This document shows, one piece after another, positions 56,224-64,000 of a DNA stretch of 64,000 nucleotides. The translations under genes and the position numbers were made by a program. The notes beneath the pieces were generated by a model. It worked only from the letters and a program-made list of their open reading frames with translations. It had not been told where the DNA came from and did not search any database. The stretch's first letter is position 1. Every line of letters starts with the position of its first letter. The stretch is from Lepisosteus oculatus (taxonomy: Eukaryota > Chordata > Actinopteri > Semionotiformes > Lepisosteidae): the NCBI RefSeq assembly GCF_040954835.1, contig NC_090704.1:14219501-14283500 (forward strand), written 5' to 3'.

Positions 56224-58045
56224 ATTATCTAGATGGAGCAATGCTTGTCTTCTATTCTTAAAGAAACAATAAGCTAAATGGATTCTAATAAATTTAATAA
56301 ATATAATAAATGTGAGATAATACAGAATTAAAAAGATGTAGTATTTTCTTTTATGTCATGACTACATTTAGAATCACTCCTCAATTTATGAGTACAGAGT
56401 GGTGGACAAGACTTTTGCAGTATAGTGGGCAACAACATAGTCAGTAATATCCTCTTAAAGCGAGTATTATTAGAAGTATTCAGTACCTGAAGAGATTTTG
56501 GTTCAATTAACTTCCCACTTCTTGTACTACTTGCTCCCATTGTGAATGTGGAAGACACTGATGATCTCCGGCCTCGAGCCGAAGGGGGATGTGCAGATCT
56601 GTTTTCTACCATGTCAAAGAAACAACAAGATCAAAACAGAACAGTCAGCAAAAGCCTGGAGTGCTGTTAAAAGGCAATTATTTGCCCATCGTCAGCACTT
56701 GAAAGAATATATTTTTGGGTTTTCAAAGAATTTCAATAAGTGACAAAAAAATAGGTAAAAATACTCAAGATTTCATTAGTTAATAATTAAGAACCCACGT
56801 ATAATGAAGAATTATAATGGCCAAACATATATTACTAATTCATGTGATTGGAAATCAGTCAAAACATTTTATACTGTAAATCAACATGTTAAAAATTAAA
56901 AAAGCACACAATTATTAAGAAACTTTTACAATATGTAAGAACAGACAGAAGAACATCAATACTAATACATACAAATCAATATGTTAAATAACAACCATAA
57001 TGTGCTAATCTAAACACTATCTAAAACTAATTTGTTTGTTTTTTCAGCCCTTACTGCGACTCCTCCTTCAGATGGATCAGTAATCCTTCTTGGTCACACA
57101 GGGAATTCGCAATCAATAACACATTCATAGACTGACCAACTACAACCTATTTATTTAAGCATCACAGTTTTGGTTTTTACACATTTTTGCCACTATATTG
57201 CTTTAAAAAAATCAACATTCCTTGCTACTTTAACTGACAAATAAATATCACAGTTTAAAAAAGGACTTCAAGTATGTTATGATGGGAAGAATGAAATTAT
57301 TTTCTTTACATCTCATGTATAACTTGATATATGGCTAATATCATTAAAATGCTCATTTAAATATTTTAGTGTAAAATCTCAGCTTTGCTTAGAAAACCAG
57401 TGCGATTATGTGATAATGGTTTTGGGTGCCAAGATTAAACAAGGTCTGAGGAAGCTGCACCTTTTCTTGGAGTGGTCTCCTGTCCCGTTTTCTGGGAAGT
57501 TCCTTCTGCTGGGCTAACGACTTGGGACAACAAGCTCTTTGGAGACCTCCCTGATTCACTGCCCAAATTCTGACGTTTCGACTGAATATCGGCCTCAAGT
57601 ATCTCCAGTGCTGCTCTATGACACTGGTTGGAAGTTGACATTATCAACCTGCAAAACTAAAAATACAATTAGAGGTGTGTGCATGTCTGTCTTGACTGTC
57701 TCCTAAAGTGTGCCTACACCTCACACTACTATCATTATAGATAACTGAATTATAATAAAGAAATGATAAAAATAATTATAACTAATATCAGAGTCTTAAG
57801 TCAGCATTACAATATGGTTTATGAAAAAGAAGCTGTAAAACACTTTGTGAAGAGAATAGTAAATAATCATGTACAGCTTTTTAATTACTTCTTTAGCAGA
57901 CAATATGACCTTAACTTCATGCCAGCAGCCATATCACCCTGCAACTCACAAATGGCAACCCACTGAAGCTAAGCAGGTGGGGGTCCCCATTACCTTTAAA
58001 GCACTTTGAGTGGAGTGTCCAGAAAAGTGGTATATAAGTGTAAGC

Positions 58046-58090
<45 letters not shown>

Positions 58091-59036
58091 TATTATTATT
58101 AACTTGTATTACCTCACTATAGTCTAATTTCCCATCACGACTGGTATCAGCTACAGAAAAAATTCTGTTGACTTCCTCGGGACTCATCTTTTCACCCCTC
58201 TGGAAACACAAACAGAATGGAAAATTAGCTGTTTAGTGTTCTGGTTAATAGTGAGGACTATTACTGAACAGTCAGTTACTTTCTGAAAGAGTACAAAGCT
58301 CTAGATGGGCAACAATTTGTAATAAAGTCTCAAACAATTGTTGTCTATTAAGACATTTCATATTCTGTACGATAACATCAAAAATTAACCTTACCTATGG
58401 AAGGAAGTTATAAAAAAACATTGAAGTGGGAAACTAATCTTAACTCATTTGTATATTGTATTTTATTATTTTACTTACAGAGGTTAAGACTTTGAAAAGT
58501 TCACTGTGTGTCACGTATCCATCACTGTTTAGGTCTATCGTTCTGAAGGCCTTGATAAGGTCACTTTCTTCTGTCGGTTTTTCCTTTTTAAGTATTTCAC
58601 AGAAATCGTCAAAATTCAGCTTGGTAGTTCGTGGAGTCCAGTACTTGCCGAGAACCTTCCGAGAAGGATTCCGCCCAGCCTGCTGCAGGACTGTTAACGA
58701 ATCAGACAAGATTTTTTGTGATTGCCTTGTCTGTGAAGCCCTGATCTTTGGACAAGGGATTCCTGGCTGAGATTTGACAGAATATCAGATAGAAATCCTT
58801 AAGAAGGCTTCAAAGAAATAACATTATATAGAAAAATATATCTCAAATAGGATGGTTTGAAATGAAACATTCATGGCAAATTTAAACTGCGTGTATTTAC
58901 CCAAACATAGCTCCTCCTTGGAAGAAATATTCACTAAACTAGATCTAAAAACAGCCACATACGCCGCTCTGCAATTCCTGTAGAATGTCCCTTCTTCGGA
59001 ATGACTGCCTGCTACAGGTGCTGTATACGATGTCAT
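48200..59036 (-). CDS. EFCAB7: EF-hand calcium-binding domain protein 7, complete
   Basis: EFCAB7 works with IQCE to tether the EVC-EVC2 complex near the base of the primary cilium and so promotes Hedgehog signalling. Coding exons (minus strand, 5' to 3'): 58901-59036, 58479-58690, 58113-58199, 57461-57656, 56487-56605, 54208-54349, 53557-53666, 52967-53124, 52091-52224, 50976-51124, 50507-50716, 49255-49362, 48200-48274. They join in phase to 1,836 nt, 611 residues plus stop (human about 629). Three canonical EF-hand loops are visible: DLNSDGYVTHSE (98-109), DTSRDGKLDYSE (134-145) and DLDGNGLLSLEE (398-409). The Ser-rich linker around 146-230 is poorly conserved; the central and C-terminal parts (FGWKGEL, KGCFFLEEDG, GYENII) match human closely. 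It lies head-to-head with ITGB3BP, as in human. Confidence 0.96.
48815..49062 (-). repeat. SINE family A, lacking the tRNA head, antisense
   Basis: The plus strand runs from 'cttccatccatcttctaacc' through 'gggtacaccctggacaggacgccagtctattgctgggc' to 'caaacacagggagcgcacacaaac', where it stops. The head of the sense strand is missing. It lies in EFCAB7 intron 12, close to exon 12. Confidence 0.85.
49255..49362 (-). CDS. EFCAB7: EFCAB7 exon 12
   Basis: Encodes residues 552-587, SNSKVTVHVNNEQSKNCSSS then RGMNVFAVEVPPRTKV. Human has HISNELSKNCINNRGLNIFAVEV. Acceptor tttgcag|TC; donor GTG|GTAGGT. Confidence 0.93.
50507..50716 (-). CDS. EFCAB7: EFCAB7 exon 11
   Basis: Encodes residues 482-551, ACPFIINVYSEECKPTVKPV to GYENIIIYTYKSD and VIANK. 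Acceptor acacag|GC; donor AAG|GTAAAT. Human ACPFVIDIYAEKCKP and GYENIIVHTYSCD align. Confidence 0.94.
50976..51124 (-). CDS. EFCAB7: EFCAB7 exon 10
   Basis: Encodes residues 432-481, ENFDTKKNELTRQGFMELNL to DLWITLESMGYNRALEMVE. Acceptor actacag|AA; donor GAG|GTATGC, phase 0. Human: ENFDTKRNELTRQGFMDLNL. Confidence 0.95.
52091..52224 (-). CDS. EFCAB7: EFCAB7 exon 9 (EF-hand 3)
   Basis: Encodes residues 387-432, KTALSDIFEVI then DLDGNGLLSLEE and YNFFEQRTSGEKCDEEAW. Ligands D, D, N, E are intact. Acceptor aatag|G; donor AGAG|GTGTGC, phase 1. Confidence 0.95.
52967..53124 (-). CDS. EFCAB7: EFCAB7 exon 8
   Basis: Encodes residues 335-387, TFGWKGELSAGVYYLLPFTT then GCRLKKRKKPV and GELALTKEF. Strong match to human FGWKGELGAGIYWLLPFTTGCRLKK. 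Donor TTTAA|GTAGGT, phase 2. Confidence 0.95.
53557..53666 (-). CDS. EFCAB7: EFCAB7 exon 7
   Basis: Encodes residues 298-334, EKPSPWMTVDTALFLVTANE to CFTDARDKE. Human has GKPSPWLSVDTALYILKENE. Acceptor ctttttttcag|AG-type; donor GAG|GTTAGC. Confidence 0.92.
54208..54349 (-). CDS. EFCAB7: EFCAB7 exon 6
   Basis: Encodes residues 251-298, EWHHISSKGCFFLEEDGG then VVYLTIKPLNLSYTE. The KGCFFLEEDG and VYLTIKPLNLS blocks are identical to human. Donor GAAG|GTGCAG, again a weak GTGCAG site, phase 1. Confidence 0.94.
54360..55990. other. EFCAB7 intron 5, AT-rich
   Basis: This part of the intron between exons 5 and 6 shows no exon, repeat or RNA gene that I recognise. The small open frame at 55,550-55,792 has no recognisable domain. 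Confidence 0.5.
55995..56225 (+). repeat. 5S-derived SINE, 3'-truncated, with (ATT)n tail
   Basis: The 5S-like head is clear ('gaagctaagcaggtgtgagtctgtccagtacctagaggggagacttcctggg'), followed by the start of the middle domain ('tatagtggcagggacactatactgtaaaa'). It then passes directly into an (ATT)n microsatellite at about 56,188-56,222. It lies in EFCAB7 intron 5. Confidence 0.85.
56188..56222. repeat. (ATT)n microsatellite
   Basis: About eleven ATT units at the 3' end of a SINE copy. Confidence 0.9.
56487..56605 (-). CDS. EFCAB7: EFCAB7 exon 5
   Basis: Encodes residues 211-250, including SSTFTMGASSTRSGKLIEPK. Human has SFTVTMGANGNRNSKLTEPN at this point. Acceptor atggtag|AA; donor CAG|GTACTG, phase 0. 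Confidence 0.9.
57461..57656 (-). CDS. EFCAB7: EFCAB7 exon 4 (variable linker)
   Basis: Encodes residues 146-211, FCRLIMSTSNQCHRAALEIL and a Ser/Lys/Gln-rich, low-conservation linker. The start aligns with human FCKLYMTTNEQC. The donor was placed at AAAAG|GTGCAG because it is the site that keeps phase with exon 5. The frame otherwise runs to a stop about 35 bases on. Confidence 0.85.
57915..58045 (+). repeat. 5S-derived SINE with internal deletion
   Basis: The 5S-like head ('gccagcagccatatcaccctgcaactcac...gaagctaagcaggtggg') is joined directly to the far tail ('ggtccccattacctttaaagcactttgagtgg...ggtatataagtgtaagc'). The second half of the 5S head and the whole central domain are missing. 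It lies in EFCAB7 intron 3, antisense to the gene. Confidence 0.85.
58046..58101. repeat. (TAA)n/(TTA)n microsatellite, self-complementary
   Basis: A run of AAT units (about 58,046-58,089) is followed by ATT units to 58,101, so the tract can fold on itself. It is the SINE tail and ends 12 bases before EFCAB7 exon 3. Confidence 0.92.
58113..58199 (-). CDS. EFCAB7: EFCAB7 exon 3 (EF-hand 2)
   Basis: Encodes residues 117-145, RGEKMSPEEVNRIFSVA then DTSRDGKLDYSE. Ligand positions D, S, D, E are intact. Donor GAG|GTAATA lies 12 bases from a (TAA)n tract and SINE tail. Confidence 0.95.
58479..58690 (-). CDS. EFCAB7: EFCAB7 exon 2 (EF-hand 1)
   Basis: Encodes residues 46-116, with QQAGRNPSRK, KLNFDDFCEILKKEKPT and the EF-hand loop DLNSDGYVTHSE. 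Calcium ligand positions 1, 3, 5 and 12 (D, N, D, E) are intact. Acceptor gttaacag|TC; donor TCT|GTAAGT. Confidence 0.95.
58901..59036 (-). CDS. EFCAB7: EFCAB7 exon 1 (first coding)
   Basis: Encodes residues 1-45, MTSYTAPVAGSHSEEGTFY then RNCRAAYVAVFRSS. The ATG at 59,036 is chosen because the human homologous block (FYTNCRAAYLTVFKSS) also lies shortly after the start. Donor TTGG|GTAAAT, phase 1. Confidence 0.9.
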
Positions 59037-59274
59037 TCTCAAATGTAATAAATACAAAAAATGACTAATATTTACCGAAAGACAAATAATACTGTTAAAA
59101 TGTATTATATTCAGATTTGTGATGTATTTAGTTTAAGGTATACTTGATTAACTTTTTAAAACTTATTTTTAACTTGTAACATTACTTTATAACGAAAACG
59201 TAAAATCGCTACAGCATTTTCTTTTCTATTTTACTTTAGAAACCTAGAGGAAAACACAAGCCCTACGAAATCCC

Positions 59275-59288
59275 GTTGCCATGTAAAC
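59275..59288. promoter_or_regulatory. RFX X-box-like site
   Basis: The sequence GTTGCCATGTAAAC fits the X-box consensus RYYNYYATRRNRAC at 13 of 14 positions (T at the tenth is the mismatch). It lies 239 bases upstream of the EFCAB7 start codon. RFX factors drive many ciliary genes, and EFCAB7 acts in cilia, so the site makes sense there. Not tested by conservation. Confidence 0.5.
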
Positions 59289-59561
59289 AATCTTAAATCC
59301 GGTCCACTCCCTATAATAACACGGAAGCAAACAAAGAAAATGACCAGACTTCCTCGATAACAGCAAACAAAATACAAAAAAAGATTTAATAGAAACAAAA
59401 AAACATATACCTCGTATTTGAAGACATGCATAAAAATAACATTAATCAAAGAATAATATTATATATTCTTGTATTATGTATTTTTTGTCAGTTTTTAAAA
59501 TACGTTATCTCTATATGTGTGATTTGAGTTCACGTTTCCGGACGGAAACATATGAAGTTGG

Positions 59562-59589
59562 AACCCGCCAATTTCCAAACACTTTTGAA
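59562..59589 (+). promoter_or_regulatory. E2F-like and CHR-like motifs near ITGB3BP
   Basis: 'aacccgccaatt' (reverse AATTGGCGGGTT) resembles an E2F site, and TTTGAA at 59,584-59,589 is the core CHR sequence. The pair lies 40-70 bases upstream of the proposed start codon. This arrangement is typical of cell-cycle genes repressed by DREAM, which fits a kinetochore protein. Confidence 0.4.
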
Positions 59590-59629
59590 AAAACGGCTCG
59601 TTTTTCGGGGGAAAGCGTATAAAATTGAA

Positions 59630-59646
59630 ATGAAATCTAAACTACC
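59630..59646 (+). CDS. ITGB3BP: ITGB3BP exon 1 (start)
   Basis: Encodes MKSKL and the first two bases of a proline codon; donor CTACC|GTAGGT, phase 2. Joined to exon 2 it recreates LPVKRSL, matching human MPVKRSL. This supports both the donor and the frame. Confidence 0.75.
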
Positions 59647-62600
59647 GTAGGTGTATCGAATTTTATTTACATACCTTTTGTCTTAATTTGTTTCAAAATA
59701 CATTTTAGAAGCGGACTATCCTGATTGAGTATTTTATTTCGAAAATAATTGGATTTTGTTGCTTTTAATACATATGTCTCTAAGACAGATTGTATCGCGA
59801 ATAGGTAACTAAATTAGCTTTAGTGTGTTTTTTTTTAAGATTAAAGTGATTTTACAGCCTGTAGTGCTTGGTTAAGCTCGCAGGGAGGAAACGTAACCTG
59901 ACAGTTCTAAAAAAAACCTTATTGTTTTAGACACATTGTTTCATTTAGACATACAATGGCAGTGTATTCTTTTTCTTTAACCTATGTAGGGTTAAAAGAT
60001 CACTCCGTCTGGAAGATCCCGAAATAGAAAAAGTGAGTATGTCCTTTATTATTCCTACACTTCTTAATTTAAAATTATCTTAAATACATTAAAGGCAAGC
60101 TGTTTTTTAAAGTGTTGTATACACCTTCTATCTGTAAATAAATCACTTGAAAGTCATACAATTCACAGTAGACCCGATAATAGTGAGTTATTATTTCACT
60201 TCTCTTATTTGCATTACATATAATTTAATGAATCCAGCCTATCAATGGATTAATAAAAATATTAGTTTGGGGAATTCACTGAGCAGGCAACACAAGACAA
60301 GTATGACATTTGAAATGGTGTGCTGTCTTCAACTAAGTATTTTTTTGTTCTCTTGTCCCCAGCAGAATGGAACAACACCAGTTAAAAAACAATGCTTGCC
60401 CGGTTACTGGAAAGCGTTTTCTCCCACGACAGGAACCTGTCAGATGAGTCCAGCTCATCCCTGTCCCACGTCTGCCGGGAAAAGAAAAGGTGTTGCAGGC
60501 TAACATTCTTCTTTTAAGATGTACAGTAGTTTGGTTCAAGTTCAGCTGACTATTTTAAAGACATTCAAAGCTTTTGACAATTGTGTATGTTTTCAGTCAT
60601 GGTCATGATTGTAAATGCATGGCAGGTTGTAGTTATGGATTTAAGAAAAAAATACATTAGAGAAAATTCATTTAGAACAGTTGATGCTACATAATTCTGT
60701 ATATCTAATGAGTACTATTTTTCTCAGTCAAAACCCTTGCTTGAAAGACCTGGTACTTGGTCTGTAGGCACTTGGTCTATATCTGTATACTGTATCTCAT
60801 ACTGTTGAGTAATAATATTCAGTATTGCTGTTTTGTAGTGCTGCTTGCCAATTAACATTTCTAATATTATACATTTTATTCAGGTTCTTCTGATAACAAT
60901 GGAATTACTGCTGATTGTTTAAAAAAACAGATGTCCGTGACACAAACAGAAAGGTTTGTATTTCTGCTGGCAGCAGGAAATGTTCACGTAAACAAGAAGG
61001 AAAATGTCTGGTCTAGTGTATGCTCAGCTGAAAAATATTTTTTTCCCCATTTAAATTTATTTACTGACTCTGGCAAACAAATTGTTATATTTGGGGCATA
61101 GGACAAACTAATTTAAGTAACCCTTTGTGTTTAATAGTTTACTTGGCTCTACAACAATTGGATATGGTTTTTCAAAGAAGAAAAATTCTTCTTCAATTGA
61201 AATCGAAAAAGACAGTTTTCGTCCATTATAATATTCCTGAAACGTAGGTTGTGATTTAGCTTGAGACTATGATATTTGAAATGTTCTGATAACATCTTCA
61301 CCCCCAAAAAAATGCAACGGAGAAATGCTAAACGGAGATACAAGAAGAGGCAATACTTTGTATTCATCCAGCAATATCAGATTGATAAAGGTCTAAAATG
61401 GCTTTTGCTTTTTTGTATGTTAAACAGGTTAAGAACTGCATTGCAAGCATCAGCTAAGAATTTTCTCAAGGCTAGGGAACAGCTGGAAATGCTACTGGTA
61501 CGTATTACTGTCATGTTTCGCTAGCATCATGAGAAGCAGGAAAATGCCTTTAAAAAAAGCTTTCATCCATTTCAGGGTGGTAGGGGAGCAGGAGCCTATC
61601 CCAGCAAGCAAGGGACACAATGCAAATTAGTGTCCAGGATGGGATAGCCAGTCCATCTCAGGGCAGACACACAGACAAACATGCACTTTCACCAGGGGCA
61701 TTTTTCCCAGAAGCCAGTTAACCTACCAGGAGAAAACCTACGCAAACATGGGGAGAACATACAAACTCCACACAGATGGGAATTGTAATTAATGTAGGGC
61801 CCCAGGACTGCAAGGCTAACGACTGTCCCACCGTGTCATCCTTTAATCAATTTATCCATCAAACTAAAGTGTTAAAAGACTAAAATTATGCAAAGCAAAA
61901 TTTCTTTATGCTCTTTAAGATTGTCCTAGTTCTGCAATCTTAAATAGATAAATAGATTTGTTTCCTTTATATATCTTTATTTTCTAGTATCGGCAAAATT
62001 ATATACGTGTTAAATCATTATACAGTGCATTTATGATTTTGTTAATCAGTATATTTTTATAATCACGATCTCTAGCATATTTTAAAGACATGAGAATGCT
62101 TGGCCTTTTGAGGCTGAAGTGATAACTTCCTTTATGAACAGAATCAGAATTGCTTTTATTCGCCAGTACGTGTCAGGTACAGGAAGTGGCCCTGGTACTT
62201 TTGGAACCTGCTCAACACAAAACCCACACAGGTGCAAAAAGAGCATTAACATTACTGACATAGTAACATTAGACAATATACAAAAGATGGGTGAGTCACA
62301 ACACAGTCACAATATGTACTTACGGTATGGAACATGTAGACATTACCGCATATATGGACATGGGCACATTCACATTTTACAGTACAGTGCAAATATACGA
62401 ACAATAAGCATTTTAGTATGTTCAAAACACATGGCAAGTCCAGACAATGTGCGAAAGTATGGTCTGAGGAGTAAGATGCATCTACGTAACCATGTAGGGA
62501 AGACGCGCCAGTTCCTAAGCGCAAGATATACAAGATGTATGAGCTAAGCAGTTATAATAGTTCAAAGTTTTTTTTCAGCTGAAATGGGGAGCCATTGGGG

Positions 62601-63290
62601 GAGGATGCTGGTTTAGCAAGGGTATGGCATTGGGAACAAACTGTCCAGGTGTCTGTTGGTTTTGGTTTTGATTGCCTTGAAACATTTTCCGGAAGGGAAG
62701 CTTTTGAAATAAAGGATGACCAGGGTGGGAGGGATCTGCAATAATCTTGGTGGCCCGATTAACTGCTCTAGATTTATTAACAGTGGCATATTTATAACTG
62801 AGAGAAACTGTAACGTAAAAAGGATTGGCAAAGAAGAAAATAGTACTAGACTATTTATATAGCACGCATTCCTGCCACTGAGTGAAAACCTCTGTGAATG
62901 AACCCAAGGAACAGATGTTTTTGCATTTTTGTCTCTTGTGTAGCCTGTAGAGGGCAGCTGTGAGCTGGAAAGTTTCTTCTCAAGAGAGTCTGCTGACCTA
63001 CAGGCTGAACTCCACAGACACAGGGACCTGAGTGAGTATCACTTTATCAATTTTACTTTCATTTCATAACTTTAAGAAGCTAAAAATTTAATCATATGTT
63101 CATATAGTCCTTATACAAGCAATGTCAAATGTGTAATTAATGCCGTGCATATGACAGTATGATGTTTCACCAAATATGACTGTATAATTGTTTTTGTTTT
63201 TTCATTTTGTAAATTAAAAACATCTCTTTTCAGTTGCCCAAATGGAAGAATATCTCAATAAGAATGGAATTCACCTGTCAAGGCTGAAAG
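59630..63290 (+). CDS. ITGB3BP: Centromere protein R (integrin beta-3-binding protein), 3' end not in window
   Basis: CENP-R is a subunit of the CENP-O/P/Q/U/R group of the constitutive centromere network and was also described as a nuclear-receptor co-regulator (NRIF3). Exons: 59630-59646, 59990-60032, 60366-60489, 60884-60953, 61428-61497, 62944-63031, 63234-63290. They join in phase to about 156 residues (human 177). Matches to human are LPVKRSLRLE (human MPVKRSLKLD), the almost identical SPTTGTCQMS, and VEGSCELESF (human LEGSRELENL). The rest is helical and poorly conserved, as usual for this family. The start at 59,630 gives MKSKLPVKRSL; an in-frame ATG at 59,552 would add 26 residues but lies upstream of E2F/CHR-like motifs. 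The last exon is not found before the window ends. Confidence 0.88.
59990..60032 (+). CDS. ITGB3BP: ITGB3BP exon 2
   Basis: Encodes VKRSLRLEDPEIEK. Acceptor tatgtag|G and donor AAA|GTGAGT, phase 0. Human: VKRSLKLDGLLEEN. Confidence 0.85.
60366..60489 (+). CDS. ITGB3BP: ITGB3BP exon 3
   Basis: Encodes NGTTPVKKQCLPGYWKAF then SPTTGTCQMS and PAHPCPTSAGKRK. SPTTGTCQMS is almost identical to human YSPTTGTCQMS. The acceptor is a tandem ccccagcag, so CAG may be kept or lost. Donor AAAG|GTGTTG, phase 1. Confidence 0.92.
60884..60953 (+). CDS. ITGB3BP: ITGB3BP exon 4
   Basis: Encodes GSSDNNGITADCLKKQMSVT and QTER, in phase with both neighbours. Acceptor tattcag|GT, donor AAAG|GTTTGT. Low conservation; assigned mainly by phase and splice signals. 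Confidence 0.75.
61428..61497 (+). CDS. ITGB3BP: ITGB3BP exon 5
   Basis: Encodes LRTALQASAKNFLKAREQLE and MLL, a predicted helix. It corresponds to the human coiled region EFMMLLSKVEKLSEEIMEIM. Acceptor taaacag|G, donor CTG|GTACGT. Confidence 0.78.
61560..61850 (-). repeat. SINE family A, near full length, antisense, in ITGB3BP intron 5
   Basis: Plus-strand phrases 'cagggtggtaggggagcaggagcctatcccagcaagcaaggg', 'caggatgggatagccagtccatctcagggc', 'ggggagaacatacaaactccacacag' and 'gggccccaggactgcaaggctaacgactgtcccaccgtgtcatcc' follow the family order. Confidence 0.88.
62135..62800. repeat. Interspersed repeat, unclassified, in ITGB3BP intron 5
   Basis: The left end 'gaatcagaattgcttttattcgccagtacgtgtcaggtac' and the right block 'caggtgtctgttggttttggttttgattgccttgaaacattttcc...gatgaccagggtgggagggatctgcaataatcttggtggccc' are phrases that I know as common interspersed sequence in fish genomes. 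No intact reading frame. The family is uncertain. Confidence 0.5.
62944..63031 (+). CDS. ITGB3BP: ITGB3BP exon 6
   Basis: Encodes PVEGSCELESFFSRESADLQ and AELHRHRDL. Human has ALEGSRELENLIGISCASHF. Acceptor tgtgtag|CC, donor CTGA|GTGAGT, phase 1. Confidence 0.85.
63234..63290 (+). CDS. ITGB3BP: ITGB3BP exon 7
   Basis: Encodes IAQMEEYLNKNGIHLSRLK. Acceptor tttcag|TT, donor AAAG|GTACTG, phase 1. A final exon encoding about 15-20 residues is expected further right. Confidence 0.8.
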
Positions 63291-64000
63291 GTACTGATCT
63301 CTTTGTGGTTTATCTTTGTTCATCCTAAATACTTTTTAAATTTTCTAAATATTACTTTATTTTCAAATGCTGCCTGCTTCCAAAAATGATCATGATTGGA
63401 AATGTTTTCAATGCTTCTTTTCTCCAGAAACTAGACACATACTTTGCACAAGTATTGATTACTCCTTAGGATGTGAAACTAAAATGTTTGATTACAGAGC
63501 TTTTATGTTTAATTGCATTCTATAAAATTGACTACAATTTTGATTTTTGCAGTGAAATAGAAAAATGTTTTTAATTTCTTTGCCAAAGTATGACATAAGT
63601 CAAATAACCATTTCTAATTAAACAACACTGTTTTTAAAAATAGCTTGCAAACATAAGAAAGTAAGGAACAGTGGCGTATATCACATACAAACATGTTTTT
63701 TTTAATCTCTGCATTTATAGCTGTTTCCAATTACACATAAAATTGACTCATTGGTTGCTGAAGGTATTTTAGGTTTCTAACCTCCAGGGGTAATAATGGC
63801 CTTAAGATCACAGGACAGACACACTGTTCCATTTTGCAGCTTCTAAGAATATGATAAGGGTGAGTTTAAAGGCAGCAGTCATTTTAAAACAAAACAGTTT
63901 ATATTTTTTAATTAAATATGAAATATCTTTATCAGAAATACCTACAGTAAACCACACTGAAATTGTTTAGCTGTAAAAAGATACTGAATATTGTCACAGA
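63291..64000. other. ITGB3BP intron 7, incomplete
   Basis: AT-rich sequence after the exon 7 donor. I searched all three forward frames for a short last exon resembling the human C-terminus and saw none, so it probably lies beyond the window. Confidence 0.5.

Larger units (their letters stand above)
59037..59629. promoter_or_regulatory. Divergent promoter of EFCAB7 and ITGB3BP
   Basis: Only 593 bases separate the EFCAB7 start codon (minus strand) from the proposed ITGB3BP start (plus strand), so the two genes must share a promoter region or use overlapping ones. There is no CpG island in the strict sense. It contains ETS-like cores ('aatccggt', 59,297 on; 'acggaagc', 59,320 on), an X-box-like site and E2F/CHR-like motifs, listed separately. 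The head-to-head arrangement is also found in human. Confidence 0.7.

Noticed and set aside
58046-58101. CRISPR-like or other regular array
   Set aside because: It is a simple trinucleotide microsatellite in vertebrate DNA; no spacers are present.
62119-62547. Open frame of 142 codons
   Set aside because: It overlaps an interspersed repeat, has no recognisable domain, and lies in an ITGB3BP intron.

Overview
This window is nuclear DNA of a bony vertebrate, almost certainly a ray-finned fish. The exons encode vertebrate proteins that I can align from memory to the human ones. The interspersed repeats (a 5S-rRNA-derived SINE, two tRNA-derived SINE families, Tc1, Penelope-like and L2-like fragments) are typical of fish. 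Introns are AT-rich and moderately sized. Repeat content and conserved gene order are compatible with a non-teleost ray-finned fish, but the species cannot be fixed from the sequence alone.

Layout. (1) 1-12,946: no recognised coding exon, scattered SINE pieces. (2) 12,947-13,370: a CpG-rich patch with a signal-peptide-like open frame ending in a good minus-strand splice donor. It lies where synteny predicts the first exon of ROR1, so it is a candidate only; if right, the first 12.9 kb is ROR1 intron 1. (3) 13.4-27.6 kb: intergenic DNA with a dense repeat cluster (18.85-20.25 kb), a deleted Tc1 element (23.15-23.98 kb) and several low-repeat blocks that could be regulatory. (4) 27,769-44,854, minus strand: complete PGM1 (phosphoglucomutase 1), 11 coding exons plus an alternative first exon (1B); the 1A reading frame gives 562 residues, as in human. 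(5) 48,200-59,036, minus strand: complete EFCAB7, 13 coding exons, 611 residues, three canonical EF-hand loops. (6) 59,037-59,629: short head-to-head promoter region. (7) 59,630-63,290, plus strand: seven exons of ITGB3BP (CENP-R), whose last exon is not found before the window ends.

The order (ROR1?)-PGM1-EFCAB7-ITGB3BP and the strands match the human 1p31.3 neighbourhood. The genes do not form a pathway: PGM1 is a cytosolic glucose-phosphate enzyme, EFCAB7 a ciliary Hedgehog regulator, and ITGB3BP a kinetochore protein. EFCAB7 and ITGB3BP share a divergent promoter that carries a near-consensus RFX X-box on the EFCAB7 side and E2F/CHR-like motifs on the ITGB3BP side.

I found no new kind of system. 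The most useful observations are the two preserved PGM1 first exons, the candidate ROR1 first exon, the promoter motifs, the SINEs crowding PGM1 intron 7 and EFCAB7 intron 3, and the Penelope-like GIY-YIG relic. Splice sites were assigned by eye from GT/AG signals, reading phase and remembered protein homology.
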